A stretch of DNA of 64,000 nucleotides from Micromonospora vinacea (GCF_015751785.1 NZ_JADOTY010000001.1:2108001-2172000), one strand, 5' to 3'. Numbered from the stretch's first letter, positions 1-8,236 are shown. Notes: generated by a model from the sequence alone, not told the origin. Numbers and translations are program-made.

Positions 1-894
1 GACGACAGTCAGCGGGGGGCGCGGGTCCGGTGGGGGCACCTCCAGCAGTCGCTGCACCATGACGGGTACGGCGAAGAGCGCGTCGCATTGGTGCTCGGTC
101 AGGGCGGCGAGGGTGGCGGTCGGGTCGAAGCGGCGGTGCAGCACGATGGTGGCCCGCAGTGCCAGGCAGACCTGGAGGGCGGCGAATCCCCAGGTGTGGA
201 AGATCGGCGCGGCGATCATCACCCGGTCCCGGGCGTGCAGGGGGATGCGGTCGATGATGGACACCAGCGGGCCGAAACCGCCGGGTGTGGGCCGGCGGGC
301 ACCCTTGGGCGTACCGGTGGTGCCGGAGGTGAGCACGATGATCCGGCCGTCGCGCTCCGGCGGGTGCAGGTCACCCGGCAGCGCCCCGGCCACCAGTTCC
401 TCGCGGGCGCGTTCGTCGAGTCGGGGCAGTTCGGCGGGGAGGCCGAGGACCCGTTCGGCGAACTCGTCGTCGTGCACCAGGAGCCGCAGTCGCTGTTCCT
501 CGGCGACGGTGCCCAGTTGGGCGGCGCTGAGCCCGGTGTTGACAAGCACCGCGTCGACGCCGAGCAGGGTGGCGGCGACGATCGTCTCGATCAGCCCGTG
601 GTGGTTGCGGCAGAGCACGCCGATCCGGTCGCCGGCCTGTACGCCGAGCCCGGCCCGCATCGAGCGGGCCATCCGTTCGGCCCGGTCGAGCAGGTCGTGG
701 TAGGTCAGCTCGACGCCGTCCTCGTCGATGACGGCGGGGCGGCCCGGGTCGCGGGCGGCTGCTTGGCGTAGCTCGCCTGCCAGGCTCCATCCCCACGTCC
801 GCAACGCGTTGAGCTGCGAGGCGACCCGGATCGGGCTGCCGGGGGTGAGTAGCCCGCGACGGGTCAGCGTGGCAACGATGAACGGCAGGTCCAT
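1..894 (-). CDS. AMP-dependent acyl-CoA synthetase, N-terminal part (3' end beyond window)
   Basis: Activates a carboxylic or fatty acid to the acyl-adenylate and then the CoA thioester. The ATG at 894 is preceded by a GAGGAGG ribosome site eight bases upstream, and the frame stays open to base 1, so 298 codons are visible. The AMP-binding P-loop signature TSGTTGTPKG sits at about residues 189-198, followed by a motif of the FadD type (IFHTWGF). The C-terminal adenylation subdomain is outside the window. It lies downstream of an acyl-CoA dehydrogenase and SCP2 gene on the same strand but is separated from them by a strong hairpin, so it is probably a separate transcript. Substrate chain length cannot be told from sequence. 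Confidence 0.9.
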   Translation of the reverse strand, partial: MDLPFIVATLTRRGLLTPGSPIRVASQLNALRTWGWSLAGELRQAAARDPGRPAVIDEDGVELTYHDLLDRAERMARSMRAGLGVQAGDRIGVLCRNHHGLIETIVAATLLGVDAVLVNTGLSAAQLGTVAEEQRLRLLVHDDEFAERVLGLPAELPRLDERAREELVAGALPGDLHPPERDGRIIVLTSGTTGTPKGARRPTPGGFGPLVSIIDRIPLHARDRVMIAAPIFHTWGFAALQVCLALRATIVLHRRFDPTATLAALTEHQCDALFAVPVMVQRLLEVPPPDPRPPLTVV

Positions 895-1044
895 GCCGCA
901 GACCTCCTCGGGGTGGTGCGCGGACGGGGCGACCGACTCCCCGCCCATCAGGGCTTCTTTCCTTGATCATGCACTGGGCGCGGCTGGAGGCCCAGTTGGC
1001 GTCGGCGTGGGGTGACGAAGACGGCACAGATCGTGGAATTCGGG

Positions 1045-1088
1045 CCGCCGTCGGCCGGACCCGTGGAGTGGGGTCGGGCCGACGGCGG
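1045..1088 (-). terminator. Hairpin terminator after acyl-CoA dehydrogenase
   Basis: Perfect 12-base arms (CCGCCGTCGGCC at 1045-1056 and its complement at 1077-1088) abut the stop codon of the acyl-CoA dehydrogenase. There is no T-run, which is usual for actinobacterial terminators. Confidence 0.65.
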
Positions 1089-2303
1089 TCAGCGGATCTG
1101 CATCCCGGAGATTGCCCGGGAGATGACCAGTCGTTGGATCTCCGAGGTGCCCTCGAAGATGGTGTAGATCTTGGCGTCCCGGTACCAGCGTTCGACCGGG
1201 TGGTCGCGCAGGAAGCCGGCCCCGCCGAGCAGTTGCACTGCCTTCTCGGTGACCGACACCGCCACCTCGCCGGCCTTGAGCTTGGACATCGACCCTTCGC
1301 CCGCTGTGAACGGACGGTTGTTGCGGCCCATCCAGGAGGCCCGCCAGACCAGCAGCCGCGCTGCGTCGATCTCCATCCGCATGTCGGCCAGCGCGAACGC
1401 GACCGCCTGGTTCTCGATGATCGGGCGTCCGAACTGGACACGGTCCTTCGCGTAGTCCAGCGCGTACTCGTAGGCGGCCCGGGCCACGCCGAGCGCCTGG
1501 GCGCCGACGGTGGGTCGGGACAGCTCGAAGGTGCGCATGGCGGCCTGCCCGGTGGCCCGCTGACCGGAGCGGGCACGGTCGAGGCGTTCCAGCAGGGCGT
1601 CCCGTCCGCCGAGCAGGCAGCGGCCGGGTACGCGTACCCCGTCGAGGAAGACGTCGGCGGTGTGGGACGCGCGGAGGCCGAGTTTGCGCAGCTTGCGGGT
1701 GGCGGCCAGGCCGGGGGTTCCCGGGGGTACGACGAACGCGGCCTGGCCGCGGGAGCCGAGCGTGGGGTCGACGGAGGCGGTGACCACGTGCACTCCGGCG
1801 ATGCCGCCGTTGGTGGCGTACGCCTTCTGGCCGGTGAGCACCCACTCGTCGGTGGCCTCGTCGTAGACGGCCCGGGTGCGCATCGCGCCGACGTCGGAGC
1901 CGGCTTCCGGCTCGCTGGTGCAGAAGGCGGCGACGGCCGGCGAGTCGACGTCGCCGAAGCACTGCGGCACCCACTCGACCATCTGGTCCGGGGTGCCGGC
2001 GCCGTAGATGGCGGCGACGGCGAGCGAGGTGCCGAAGATGCTCAGGCCGATGCCGGCGTCACCCCAGAAGAGTTCTTCGCTGGCGATCGGCAGGGAGAGC
2101 CCGGTCGGGTCGGCCCAGCAGGTGGCGAGGAACTCGAAGCCGTAGAGGCCGACCTTGGCGGCTTCCTGGATCACCGGCCACGGGGTGTCCTCGCGCTCGT
2201 CCCACTCGGCGGCGGCTGGGCGCACGACCTCGGCGGCGAAGCCGTGCACCCAGTCGCGTAGATCCCGCTGTTCCTCGTTCAGGTCGAGCGAGAACTCAGC
2301 CAT
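1089..2303 (-). CDS. Acyl-CoA dehydrogenase
   Basis: FAD enzyme of beta-oxidation that desaturates acyl-CoA to trans-2-enoyl-CoA and passes electrons to ETF. 404 residues, the normal length. The N-terminal helical domain is followed by the FAD-binding beta domain (motif FCTSEPEAGSD) and the C-terminal helical domain. The conserved FEGTSEIQ motif near the C terminus carries the catalytic base Glu384. The ATG start directly follows the stop of the SCP2 gene upstream (one base apart), so the two are co-transcribed. The TetR gene at 2825 is divergent from the pair and shares the promoter region with them. Exact substrate is unknown. Confidence 0.93.
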   Translation of the reverse strand: MAEFSLDLNEEQRDLRDWVHGFAAEVVRPAAAEWDEREDTPWPVIQEAAKVGLYGFEFLATCWADPTGLSLPIASEELFWGDAGIGLSIFGTSLAVAAIYGAGTPDQMVEWVPQCFGDVDSPAVAAFCTSEPEAGSDVGAMRTRAVYDEATDEWVLTGQKAYATNGGIAGVHVVTASVDPTLGSRGQAAFVVPPGTPGLAATRKLRKLGLRASHTADVFLDGVRVPGRCLLGGRDALLERLDRARSGQRATGQAAMRTFELSRPTVGAQALGVARAAYEYALDYAKDRVQFGRPIIENQAVAFALADMRMEIDAARLLVWRASWMGRNNRPFTAGEGSMSKLKAGEVAVSVTEKAVQLLGGAGFLRDHPVERWYRDAKIYTIFEGTSEIQRLVISRAISGMQIR

Positions 2304-2304
2304 G

Positions 2305-2757
2305 TCAGGCCTTGGGGATGTCGAACAGGTTGGCGATGTTGGCGGCGAGGCCGAGGTCGCCCTTCGCCTTCAGCTTGCCGGTCATGAACATCATCACCGG
2401 GTTGGCGCCACCGGAGACGATCTTCAGGAACTCGACCGGGCCCATCGTGAGGCTCAGCTTCGGGTCGTGCTGCGGGGTCTCGTTGACGACGCAGGTGCCG
2501 TCGGCGATGACCACCTCGTAGGTGTCGCTGCCGCCGTCGGGGCGACCGGTGATGATCCAGTGGATGACCGCGTTGGTGGAGCCGGCCCGGTCCGCGCGGA
2601 ACAGCGACGGCATCCGGCCGAACACCTCGCCCAGGACCTTGTCGCGCAGGTCGCCGGACATCACCTGGGCGATCTTGTCGTCCGGGGTGGACTTGACCAG
2701 CTGGGCGAACTCCTTGGGGCCCACGTTGGCGAAGGTGGCCGGGTCGAAGTCAGTCAT
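2305..2757 (-). CDS. SCP2 sterol-binding domain protein
   Basis: 150-residue single-domain sterol-carrier-protein-2 fold protein, expected to bind fatty acyl-CoA or other hydrophobic ligands in the cytoplasm. Features seen: a run resembling the SCP2 core (IHWIITG, SLTMGPVEFLKIVSG and MFMTGKLKAKGDLGLA). It is the first gene of a two-gene operon with the acyl-CoA dehydrogenase (stop and start one base apart), consistent with presenting lipids to that enzyme; this role is inferred. Its promoter overlaps the palindromes of the divergent TetR gene. Confidence 0.88.
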   Translation of the reverse strand: MTDFDPATFANVGPKEFAQLVKSTPDDKIAQVMSGDLRDKVLGEVFGRMPSLFRADRAGSTNAVIHWIITGRPDGGSDTYEVVIADGTCVVNETPQHDPKLSLTMGPVEFLKIVSGGANPVMMFMTGKLKAKGDLGLAANIANLFDIPKA

Positions 2758-2781
2758 CAGGTGCGCCTTCCGGAAGATTGG

Positions 2782-2811
2782 CTACTCGCGCGTAACCCTA
2801 CGCACGAGTAG
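2782..2811. promoter_or_regulatory. Large palindrome, probable TetR operator
   Basis: Arms CTACTCGCGCGTA (2782-2794) and TACGCACGAGTAG (2799-2811) match as inverted repeats at 12 of 13 bases with a 4-base spacer. The site can also be read as two adjacent copies of a 14-mer resembling CTACTNNCGAGTAG (2782-2795 and 2798-2811). It lies between the SCP2/dehydrogenase operon and the divergent TetR gene, 14 bases before the TetR start, the expected place for an autoregulatory operator. Confidence 0.7.
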
Positions 2812-2824
2812 GTATGCTCGCAAG

Positions 2825-3463
2825 GTGTCCAGCGTCCCCGCCTTCAAGCGCCTGCCTCGCGCCGTCCGCGAGCAGCAGATGCTCGACGCGGCCGTCAAGG
2901 TCTTCTCCCGACGTGGCTTCCACGCCGCCAGCATGGACGAGATCGCGGAGGACGCCGGCATCTCCAAACCCATGGTGTACGCGTACCTCGGCACCAAGGA
3001 GGAGCTCTTCGTCGCCTGCCTGCACCGGGAGGGCACCCGGATGATGCAGGCCATCGCCGGGGCAGCGGCTCCCGACCTGCCGGCCGACGAGCGACTCTGG
3101 CGCGGGTTGAGGGCGTTCTTCGGTTTCGTGGGCGCCCACCGGGACGGCTGGGCGGTGCTCTACCGGCAGGCCCGGGGCGAGCAGCCGTTCGCCGGCGAAC
3201 TGGCCGCCATGCGGGCCCGGCTGGTCGAGGTGGTGGCCGGGATGCTCGACCACGCGCTGCGCGCCGAGGGTCGCGAGATCGCCGCCATCGACCTGGAGGT
3301 CGTCGCGTACGCCCTGGTCGGCGCGACCGAGTCACTGGCCGACTGGCTCGCTGACCACCCGGACGCCGACCCGGAGAAGACGGCGACCCGGATGATGAAC
3401 GTGGCCTGGCTCGGTGCCGCCCAACTGCTGCACGGCGTCACCTGGCGTCCGCCGACCGACTGA
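2825..3463 (+). CDS. TetR family transcriptional regulator
   Basis: 212-residue one-component regulator. The N-terminal helix-turn-helix lies at about residues 15-60 (QQMLDAAVKVFSRRGF followed by MDEIAEDAGISKPMVYAYLGTKEEL), followed by an alpha-helical ligand domain. The frame is open further upstream, but the GTG at 2825 fits the usual TetR N terminus and leaves the palindromic operator outside the gene. Divergent from the SCP2/acyl-CoA dehydrogenase operon, so it probably controls fatty-acid catabolism; an acyl-CoA ligand is an inference. The stop overlaps the 3' end of the convergent DedA gene by 26 bases. Confidence 0.92.
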   Translation: MSSVPAFKRLPRAVREQQMLDAAVKVFSRRGFHAASMDEIAEDAGISKPMVYAYLGTKEELFVACLHREGTRMMQAIAGAAAPDLPADERLWRGLRAFFGFVGAHRDGWAVLYRQARGEQPFAGELAAMRARLVEVVAGMLDHALRAEGREIAAIDLEVVAYALVGATESLADWLADHPDADPEKTATRMMNVAWLGAAQLLHGVTWRPPTD

Positions 3464-4130
3464 CGGCTCCCGCGGAGACAGCGTCACTGCCCGGCTCGGA
3501 GAACCGGCGGCGGTTACGGAGCCAGCGGACCACCTCGACGACCACAGTCACCGTCAGGGCGAGGCCCAGACCGAGCAGGAGACCACGCAGCGGGTCCTGC
3601 TCGAAGGCCAGCCCGCCGAGGTAGCCGACCAGCGCCGAGTAGAGCCCCCACGAGCTGGCGGCCAGCGCGTCGAAGGCCAGGAACCGTCGCCGGGGATAGC
3701 GCACCGCACCCATGGTGAGGGTGACAGCGGTCCGGCCGCCCGGAATGTAGCGGGCCACCGTGAGGATCAGACCGCCCCGGGTGGCGATCCCCCGACGGGC
3801 CCGGTCGATGGCGGCTCGGCGTCGACTGTTGGGCGGCAGCCGGTCGAGCAGGCGGGTGCCGCCGCCCCGCCCGATGGCGTACGAGATGTGGTCGCCGACC
3901 AGCGCCCCGGTGGCGGCCACCAGGATCACCGCCGGCAGGTACGGGGCTCCGGAGGCCGCGAACACCCCTGCGGTGATCACCGCCGTCTCACTCGGCACCA
4001 CCGGGAAGAAGCCGTCGAGCACCGCGATCGCGAAGATCGCCAGGTACACCCAGGGCGAGGACATCGTGTCGTGCAGCAGGTCGAGCAGATCCATGATCCC
4101 GATGCTGGTCGGGGCGGCGACTCGCGACAT
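3438..4130 (-). CDS. DedA family membrane protein (copy 1)
   Basis: 230-residue polytopic protein of the DedA/VTT (SNARE-associated) family, linked elsewhere to lipid carrier or phospholipid flipping and envelope homeostasis. The family core is visible: FPVVPSETAVITAG (a membrane-re-entrant acidic motif), GDHISYAIGR, and the arginine signature RYIPGGRTAVTLTMGAVRYP. The C-terminal ~25 residues are polar. It has a clear paralogue at 6061-6696, and the two bracket a two-component system. Alternative start: internal ATG twelve codons in. The 3' end overlaps the end of the convergent tetR gene. Confidence 0.9.
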   Translation of the reverse strand: MSRVAAPTSIGIMDLLDLLHDTMSSPWVYLAIFAIAVLDGFFPVVPSETAVITAGVFAASGAPYLPAVILVAATGALVGDHISYAIGRGGGTRLLDRLPPNSRRRAAIDRARRGIATRGGLILTVARYIPGGRTAVTLTMGAVRYPRRRFLAFDALAASSWGLYSALVGYLGGLAFEQDPLRGLLLGLGLALTVTVVVEVVRWLRNRRRFSEPGSDAVSAGAVSRSADAR

Positions 4131-4264
4131 CGGCCAGTGGTCAGGTGGGCGCCACTACTTAGGTAGCGACCGTCCCCGAGGACGGGTAGGGGTCTTCCCC
4201 CACCGCGCCCCGGTCCGGCGGGGCGGGGCGGCCCGATCCGTCGGCTGAGCCCTACGCTCGCTGA

Positions 4265-5416
4265 ATGGCCTCCAGTGCCGTCGCCCTCCGGCGGGTCGTC
4301 CAGCGGTACGCCCCGCTGCTGCTCGCCGTCGTCGTCGCCGTGGCCGTCTGGGCCAGCGCGACAGGTGACCTCGGTGTCCGCTCGCCGCTGCCGGGCGCTG
4401 TCGTACTGCTGATCGCGCTGGGCTCGGCATGGGCCGCCGGCACGGTCCGCACCCGTCGCTGGCCGTTGTTCCTGGCCGCGGCGGTCGGCTGGTTGGTGCT
4501 CGCCGCGGCGGCCGCCGGGGTGCTGGCCTCGTACCAGGCCGGGCTGCGGCTGCGCGGTCGCCAACTCGCCGGCTACCTCGCCGGGGCGGCAGTGGTGCTG
4601 ACCGGCGGGGTGCTGGTCGGGCTGGCGGTGGGTGGCGTACGCCGGATCACCACCGCCACTACCGGCAACGTGCTGCTGCTCGCCGCCTGCCTGGTGGGGC
4701 TCCCGTTGGTCTTCGGCCTGTGGGTGCGGGCCCGCCGGGACACGCTGGCCGCGCTGCGGGACCGGGCCGAGCGGCTGGAACGCGAGCAGGAGGCGCGTGC
4801 CGACCGGGTCCGCGCCGAGGAGCGGACCCGGATCGCCCGGGAGATGCACGACGTGGTGGCGCACCGCGTCTCGCTGATGGTGGTTCATGCCGGTGCGCTG
4901 GAGGTGACCGCCGTGGACCCGGCGACCGTCGAGGCCGCCGCGCTGATCCGGACGACCGGCCGGCAGGCGCTCACCGACCTGCGCGAGGTGCTGGGTGTGC
5001 TGCGCCAGGCCGGCCCGGCCGTGACGCCGGAGCGAGGGCTCGACACGTTGGACGAGTTGATCGGGGAGTCCCGCGCCGCCGGGCTGCGGGTGTCCCGGCA
5101 GGACGAGGGCGTGCCGACGGCACTTCCGGCGACGCTGGGGCGTACCGCGTACCGGGTGGTCCGCGAGGCGCTGACCAACGTGCGCAAGCACGCGGCCGAC
5201 GCCGAGACGACCGTCTGCCTGCGTTACCTGCCCGACGGGCTGGAGGTGCTGGTCCGCAACGGCCCGTCCGAGGGCGGGCCCGCGCTGCCGGGCGCCGGGC
5301 AGGGGCTGCTCGGGCTGCGTGAGCGGGTGGAGCTGCTCGGCGGCCGGTTGGAGGCGACTCCGGTGGACGGCGGCTTCCTGGTCCGGGCCCTGATCCCGCT
5401 GGCGGGCGCGGCGTGA
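4265..5416 (+). CDS. Two-component sensor histidine kinase (NarL/DesK type)
   Basis: 383 residues. The N-terminal half has about five or six hydrophobic membrane segments (up to about residue 155). A short coiled coil (LRDRAERLEREQEARADR) leads to the HisKA_3 dimerisation helix with phospho-acceptor His195 (REMHDVVAHR), then an HATPase_c domain with the N box (REALTNVRKHA) and G box (GQGLLGLRERVELLGG). Its TGA overlaps the GTG of the response regulator (GTGA), so the pair is translationally coupled. The signal is unknown; the membrane-embedded sensor and neighbouring DedA genes suggest envelope stress. Confidence 0.93.
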   Translation: MASSAVALRRVVQRYAPLLLAVVVAVAVWASATGDLGVRSPLPGAVVLLIALGSAWAAGTVRTRRWPLFLAAAVGWLVLAAAAAGVLASYQAGLRLRGRQLAGYLAGAAVVLTGGVLVGLAVGGVRRITTATTGNVLLLAACLVGLPLVFGLWVRARRDTLAALRDRAERLEREQEARADRVRAEERTRIAREMHDVVAHRVSLMVVHAGALEVTAVDPATVEAAALIRTTGRQALTDLREVLGVLRQAGPAVTPERGLDTLDELIGESRAAGLRVSRQDEGVPTALPATLGRTAYRVVREALTNVRKHAADAETTVCLRYLPDGLEVLVRNGPSEGGPALPGAGQGLLGLRERVELLGGRLEATPVDGGFLVRALIPLAGAA

Positions 5417-6054
5417 TCCGGGTGGTGGTGGTCGACGACGAGCAGTTGGTCCGCGCCGGGCTGCGGCTGATCCTCGAGGCCGCGGAGGACATCACTGTCG
5501 TCGGTGAGGCGGCGGACGGCGCCGGCGCGCTGGAGCAGGCCCAGCGGTTACGCCCCGACGTGGTGCTGCTCGACGTGCGGATGCCGGGCATCGACGGGTT
5601 GACCGTCGCGCCCGAGGTGGTCGCCGCCGGCCCGAAGGTCATCATGCTGACCACCTTCGACCTGGACGAGTACGTGCACCGGGCGTTGCGGGCCGGCGCT
5701 GTCGGCTTCCTGCTCAAGGACACCCCGCCCCGCGAGTTGGCCGCCGCCGTTCGTACGGTGGCCGCCGGGAACGCGATGCTCGCCCCGACGGTGACCCGGC
5801 GCCTGATCAGCTCGTTCGCCGAGCGGGGTCCGGCCCGCCGGGACGCGGCCCGTGAGCGGCTCGCACCGCTGACCGAGCGGGAGCTGGCGATCGTCCGGGA
5901 GGTGGCGCGCGGGCACGGCAACGCGGAGATCGCCCGGCGGCTGACGATGAGCGAGGCCACCGTCAAGGCGCACGTCAGCCGGGCCCTGGCGAAGCTCCAC
6001 GCGGGCAACCGGGTGCAGGTGGCCATCCTGGTGCACGACGCCGACCTGCTGTGA
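5413..6054 (+). CDS. NarL/LuxR family response regulator
   Basis: 213 residues. The receiver domain carries the acidic pair DDEQ near the N terminus, phospho-acceptor Asp54 (VLLDVRMPG), and conserved Thr and Lys (MLTTFDLDEY, FLLKDTPP). The C-terminal LuxR helix-turn-helix is LTERELAIVREVARGHGNAEIARRL in two halves, ending in VKAHVSRALAKL. It starts with GTG inside the kinase stop. Codon 46 (bases 5548-5550) is a TTA leucine codon, rare in this GC-rich sequence. Probable targets include the adjacent dedA genes (inference). Confidence 0.93.
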   Translation: MIRVVVVDDEQLVRAGLRLILEAAEDITVVGEAADGAGALEQAQRLRPDVVLLDVRMPGIDGLTVAPEVVAAGPKVIMLTTFDLDEYVHRALRAGAVGFLLKDTPPRELAAAVRTVAAGNAMLAPTVTRRLISSFAERGPARRDAARERLAPLTERELAIVREVARGHGNAEIARRLTMSEATVKAHVSRALAKLHAGNRVQVAILVHDADLL

Positions 6055-6060
6055 CGGGTG

Positions 6061-6696
6061 TCAGGTCGGTCCGGCCCGGTCGGTGGTGGTGGCGGCGCGG
6101 CGGCGCGCCCGGTGGCGCAGCCAACGGATGCCCTCGATCCCCAGTGTGACGATCACCGACAGGCCGATCCCGGCGAGGACGCCCTTGACGGGGTGCCGTT
6201 CGAAGGCCAGCCCACCGAAGTAGCCGAGCAGCCCGCAGTACAGGGCCCAGGTGACCGTCGCGATCGCGTCGTACAGCAGGAACGACCGGCGGGGATAGCG
6301 CACCGCGCCCATGGTGAGGGTGACTGCGGTCCGCCCGCCCGGCAGATACCGGGAGGTGGTCAGGATCAGCCCGCCGCGCCGGTTCAGCGCGCGCCGTGCC
6401 CACTCCGAGCTGGCTCGTCGGCGGCTGCCGTCGGGAAACCCGGCGAGGCGTCTCGCGCCGCCACCGCGCCCGATGGCGTACGAGAGGTGGTCACCGGCGC
6501 AGGCGCCCAGCGCGGCGGCGACGATCACCGCCGCCAGCTTGGGATTTCCGCTGGTGGAGAGCACGGCGGCGGTGATGACGGCCGCCTCGCCGGGTACGGC
6601 CGGAAAGAACGCGTCGACCGCCGTGAGCCCGAAGATCAGCAGGTACACCCACGGTGAGGTGACCAGCTGTCGGAGCAGGTCGAGCGCGGAGTCCAT
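6061..6696 (-). CDS. DedA family membrane protein (copy 2)
   Basis: 211-residue paralogue of the protein at 3438-4130, with the same landmarks: FPAVPGEAAVITAA, GDHLSYAIGR and RYLPGGRTAVTLTMGAVRYP. The DNA encoding the last motif is nearly identical in both copies, which indicates duplication. It is convergent with the response regulator gene, whose stop is six bases away. Same expected role in lipid carrier or phospholipid handling at the cytoplasmic membrane. ATG at 6696. Confidence 0.9.
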   Translation of the reverse strand: MDSALDLLRQLVTSPWVYLLIFGLTAVDAFFPAVPGEAAVITAAVLSTSGNPKLAAVIVAAALGACAGDHLSYAIGRGGGARRLAGFPDGSRRRASSEWARRALNRRGGLILTTSRYLPGGRTAVTLTMGAVRYPRRSFLLYDAIATVTWALYCGLLGYFGGLAFERHPVKGVLAGIGLSVIVTLGIEGIRWLRHRARRRAATTTDRAGPT

Positions 6697-6787
6697 GCCC
6701 CCATGCTCGCGGGGTGCGACCCGCCCGGTGGCCGAAGCCGCGGGATGACCCCCACCTCTCCCCGCGCCGATCTGTGAGTGGGGGTTG

Positions 6788-7867
6788 TCAAGGGGTGCGG
6801 TGGTGGGTGGTGATGGTGCGGTAGAGCTGTCGGGCGATGTAGCGCTTGAGGCAGCGGTTGATTTCTCTGGTGGTGCGGCCTTGGGCGCGGCGTCGGTTGA
6901 TGTAGTCGCGGGTTTCGGGGTGGATGCGGCGGCGGGTCAGGGCGATGGTGTGTAGGGCGCTGTTGAGGGTTCTGTCGCCGCCGCGGTTGAGGCGGTGTCG
7001 GTCGGTGCGGCCGCTGGCGACGGGTATGGGGGCGGCGCCGGCGAGGGTGGCGTAGGCGGCTTCGGAGCGGACGCGGCCGGGGTGTGACCAGGCGGTGAGG
7101 GCGATCGCGGCGGTGACGGGTCCGACTCCGGGTTGGTCGAGCAGGGGTGGGCAGAGTTCGGTGACGAGGGCGCGGAGGCGTCGGTGGTTGTCGGCCAGTG
7201 CGGCGTCGAGGGTGTGGATGTGACGGGCGAGGGTGCCCAGTTCGCGGCGGCGGGTGTGTTCCTCGGTGGGCAGGTGGGTGCTCTCGGGTAGGTCGAGGGC
7301 GGCCAGGCGGGCGATCTGGTGGGTGGTGCTCAGCCCGCGTAGGGCGTGGCGCAGGGCGTCGTCGGCGGTCAGGATCAGCGCTTTGACCAGGTTGACCGTG
7401 GCGGTGCGCGTGTCGCTGTGGTGGCGGCGGCAGACCAGCAGCAGACGCAGCGCTTCGCGTGGTCCGTCGCTGCGGGGCACAGCGATATGGTCGGTGGACA
7501 GTGCCAGCACCGCGTGGGCGGCGGCGACCGCGTCGAGTTGATCGGACTTCCCGCCCCGGCGGCGGGCCGCCGGGGCGGGTTTGGGTGCCTCGCAGACCGG
7601 TTCACCGGCAGCGCTCAACAGCCGGCACAGTCCCTGACCGTGCGCCCGGGTGCCCTCTACCGCCCACAACCGGCGCCCGTCCGGCGGGGTGTGCGCGGCG
7701 GCGAAGGCCACCAGCTGGCTCAACCCGTCCGGGTCGGTGGACACGGTGACCTGCGCCAGCACCGCCCCGAACCGGTCGAGCACGGCAGCGGTGTGCGTGT
7801 CGGTATGGGTGTCCACCCCCACCACCACGTCATAGCGATCCGTGACCCGCTCTACGATCTGTGCCAT
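6788..7867 (-). CDS. IS110 family transposase (DEDD recombinase)
   Basis: 359 residues. N-terminal RuvC-like DEDD domain begins VVVGVDTHTDTHTAAVLD with catalytic Asp19; the middle region has RGGKSDQLDAVAAA; the C-terminal transposase_20 domain has the LLDQPGVGPVTAA helix-hairpin-helix and the serine-containing PIPVASGRTDRHRLNRGGDR region typical of IS110. The frame extends to 8092, but the internal ATG at 7867 gives the family N terminus. The reading frame is intact. IS110 elements move as recombinases guided by a bridge RNA, lack obvious terminal inverted repeats and leave small or no duplications, so element ends cannot be fixed by eye. Confidence 0.92.
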   Translation of the reverse strand: MAQIVERVTDRYDVVVGVDTHTDTHTAAVLDRFGAVLAQVTVSTDPDGLSQLVAFAAAHTPPDGRRLWAVEGTRAHGQGLCRLLSAAGEPVCEAPKPAPAARRRGGKSDQLDAVAAAHAVLALSTDHIAVPRSDGPREALRLLLVCRRHHSDTRTATVNLVKALILTADDALRHALRGLSTTHQIARLAALDLPESTHLPTEEHTRRRELGTLARHIHTLDAALADNHRRLRALVTELCPPLLDQPGVGPVTAAIALTAWSHPGRVRSEAAYATLAGAAPIPVASGRTDRHRLNRGGDRTLNSALHTIALTRRRIHPETRDYINRRRAQGRTTREINRCLKRYIARQLYRTITTHHRTP

Positions 7868-8154
7868 CTCGGGTTGTTGCTCCTTTGCCAGTGACGACCG
7901 GGACAGTCGGCGTCGGCTCGGGATGCAGTCACCTCGGCGGCAAATCTGTGATGGGCCACGTGTGCTCGCACGGGCAGGCTTCTGATCAGGCCAGCAAGGT
8001 GGGCCGGGCCGGCGCCGACGACCACCTGGGGACAGGTCTTGCACAAGGCACACCCGCACTCCGAGCGGCCGGATCGGCAATGAGCCACCCAAGCGATCAT
8101 CGACGCCGAACCTAGCGGCAACCAGCCGAACCGATCACCACATACATAGAAGCG
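7868..8154 (-). mobile_element. Non-coding 5' flank of IS110 element (possible bridge RNA region)
   Basis: About 290 bases upstream of the transposase start hold no convincing gene. The stretch is rich in short GC inverted repeats (for example around 7976-8035). In IS110-group elements the region upstream of the recombinase encodes a structured bridge RNA that pairs with target and donor DNA. That this stretch does so is inference from position and length; loops have not been matched to flanks. Confidence 0.4.
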
Positions 8155-8218
8155 TCTTGCACTTTGTGTCCGGACCAACCCGTATAAAAGCCGCAGAACA
8201 ACGACCGAAAGTGCAAGA
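8155..8218. repeat. REP-like inverted repeat (TCTTGCACTTT type)
   Basis: Perfect 11-base arms TCTTGCACTTT (8155-8165) and AAAGTGCAAGA (8208-8218) separated by 42 bases. A related copy of the arm (CGATCTTGCACTTT) occurs at 27097-27110, showing this is a dispersed intergenic repeat. It lies between the IS110 flank and the end of the PurA-like operon and may also serve as that operon's terminator. Confidence 0.6.
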
Positions 8219-8236
8219 TCGACGGGGTGGGGTGGG

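Noticed and set aside
6788..8092. Longer transposase start at 8092
   Set aside because: The extra 75 residues do not resemble IS110 proteins and would occupy the expected non-coding end; ATG at 7867 gives the family N terminus.
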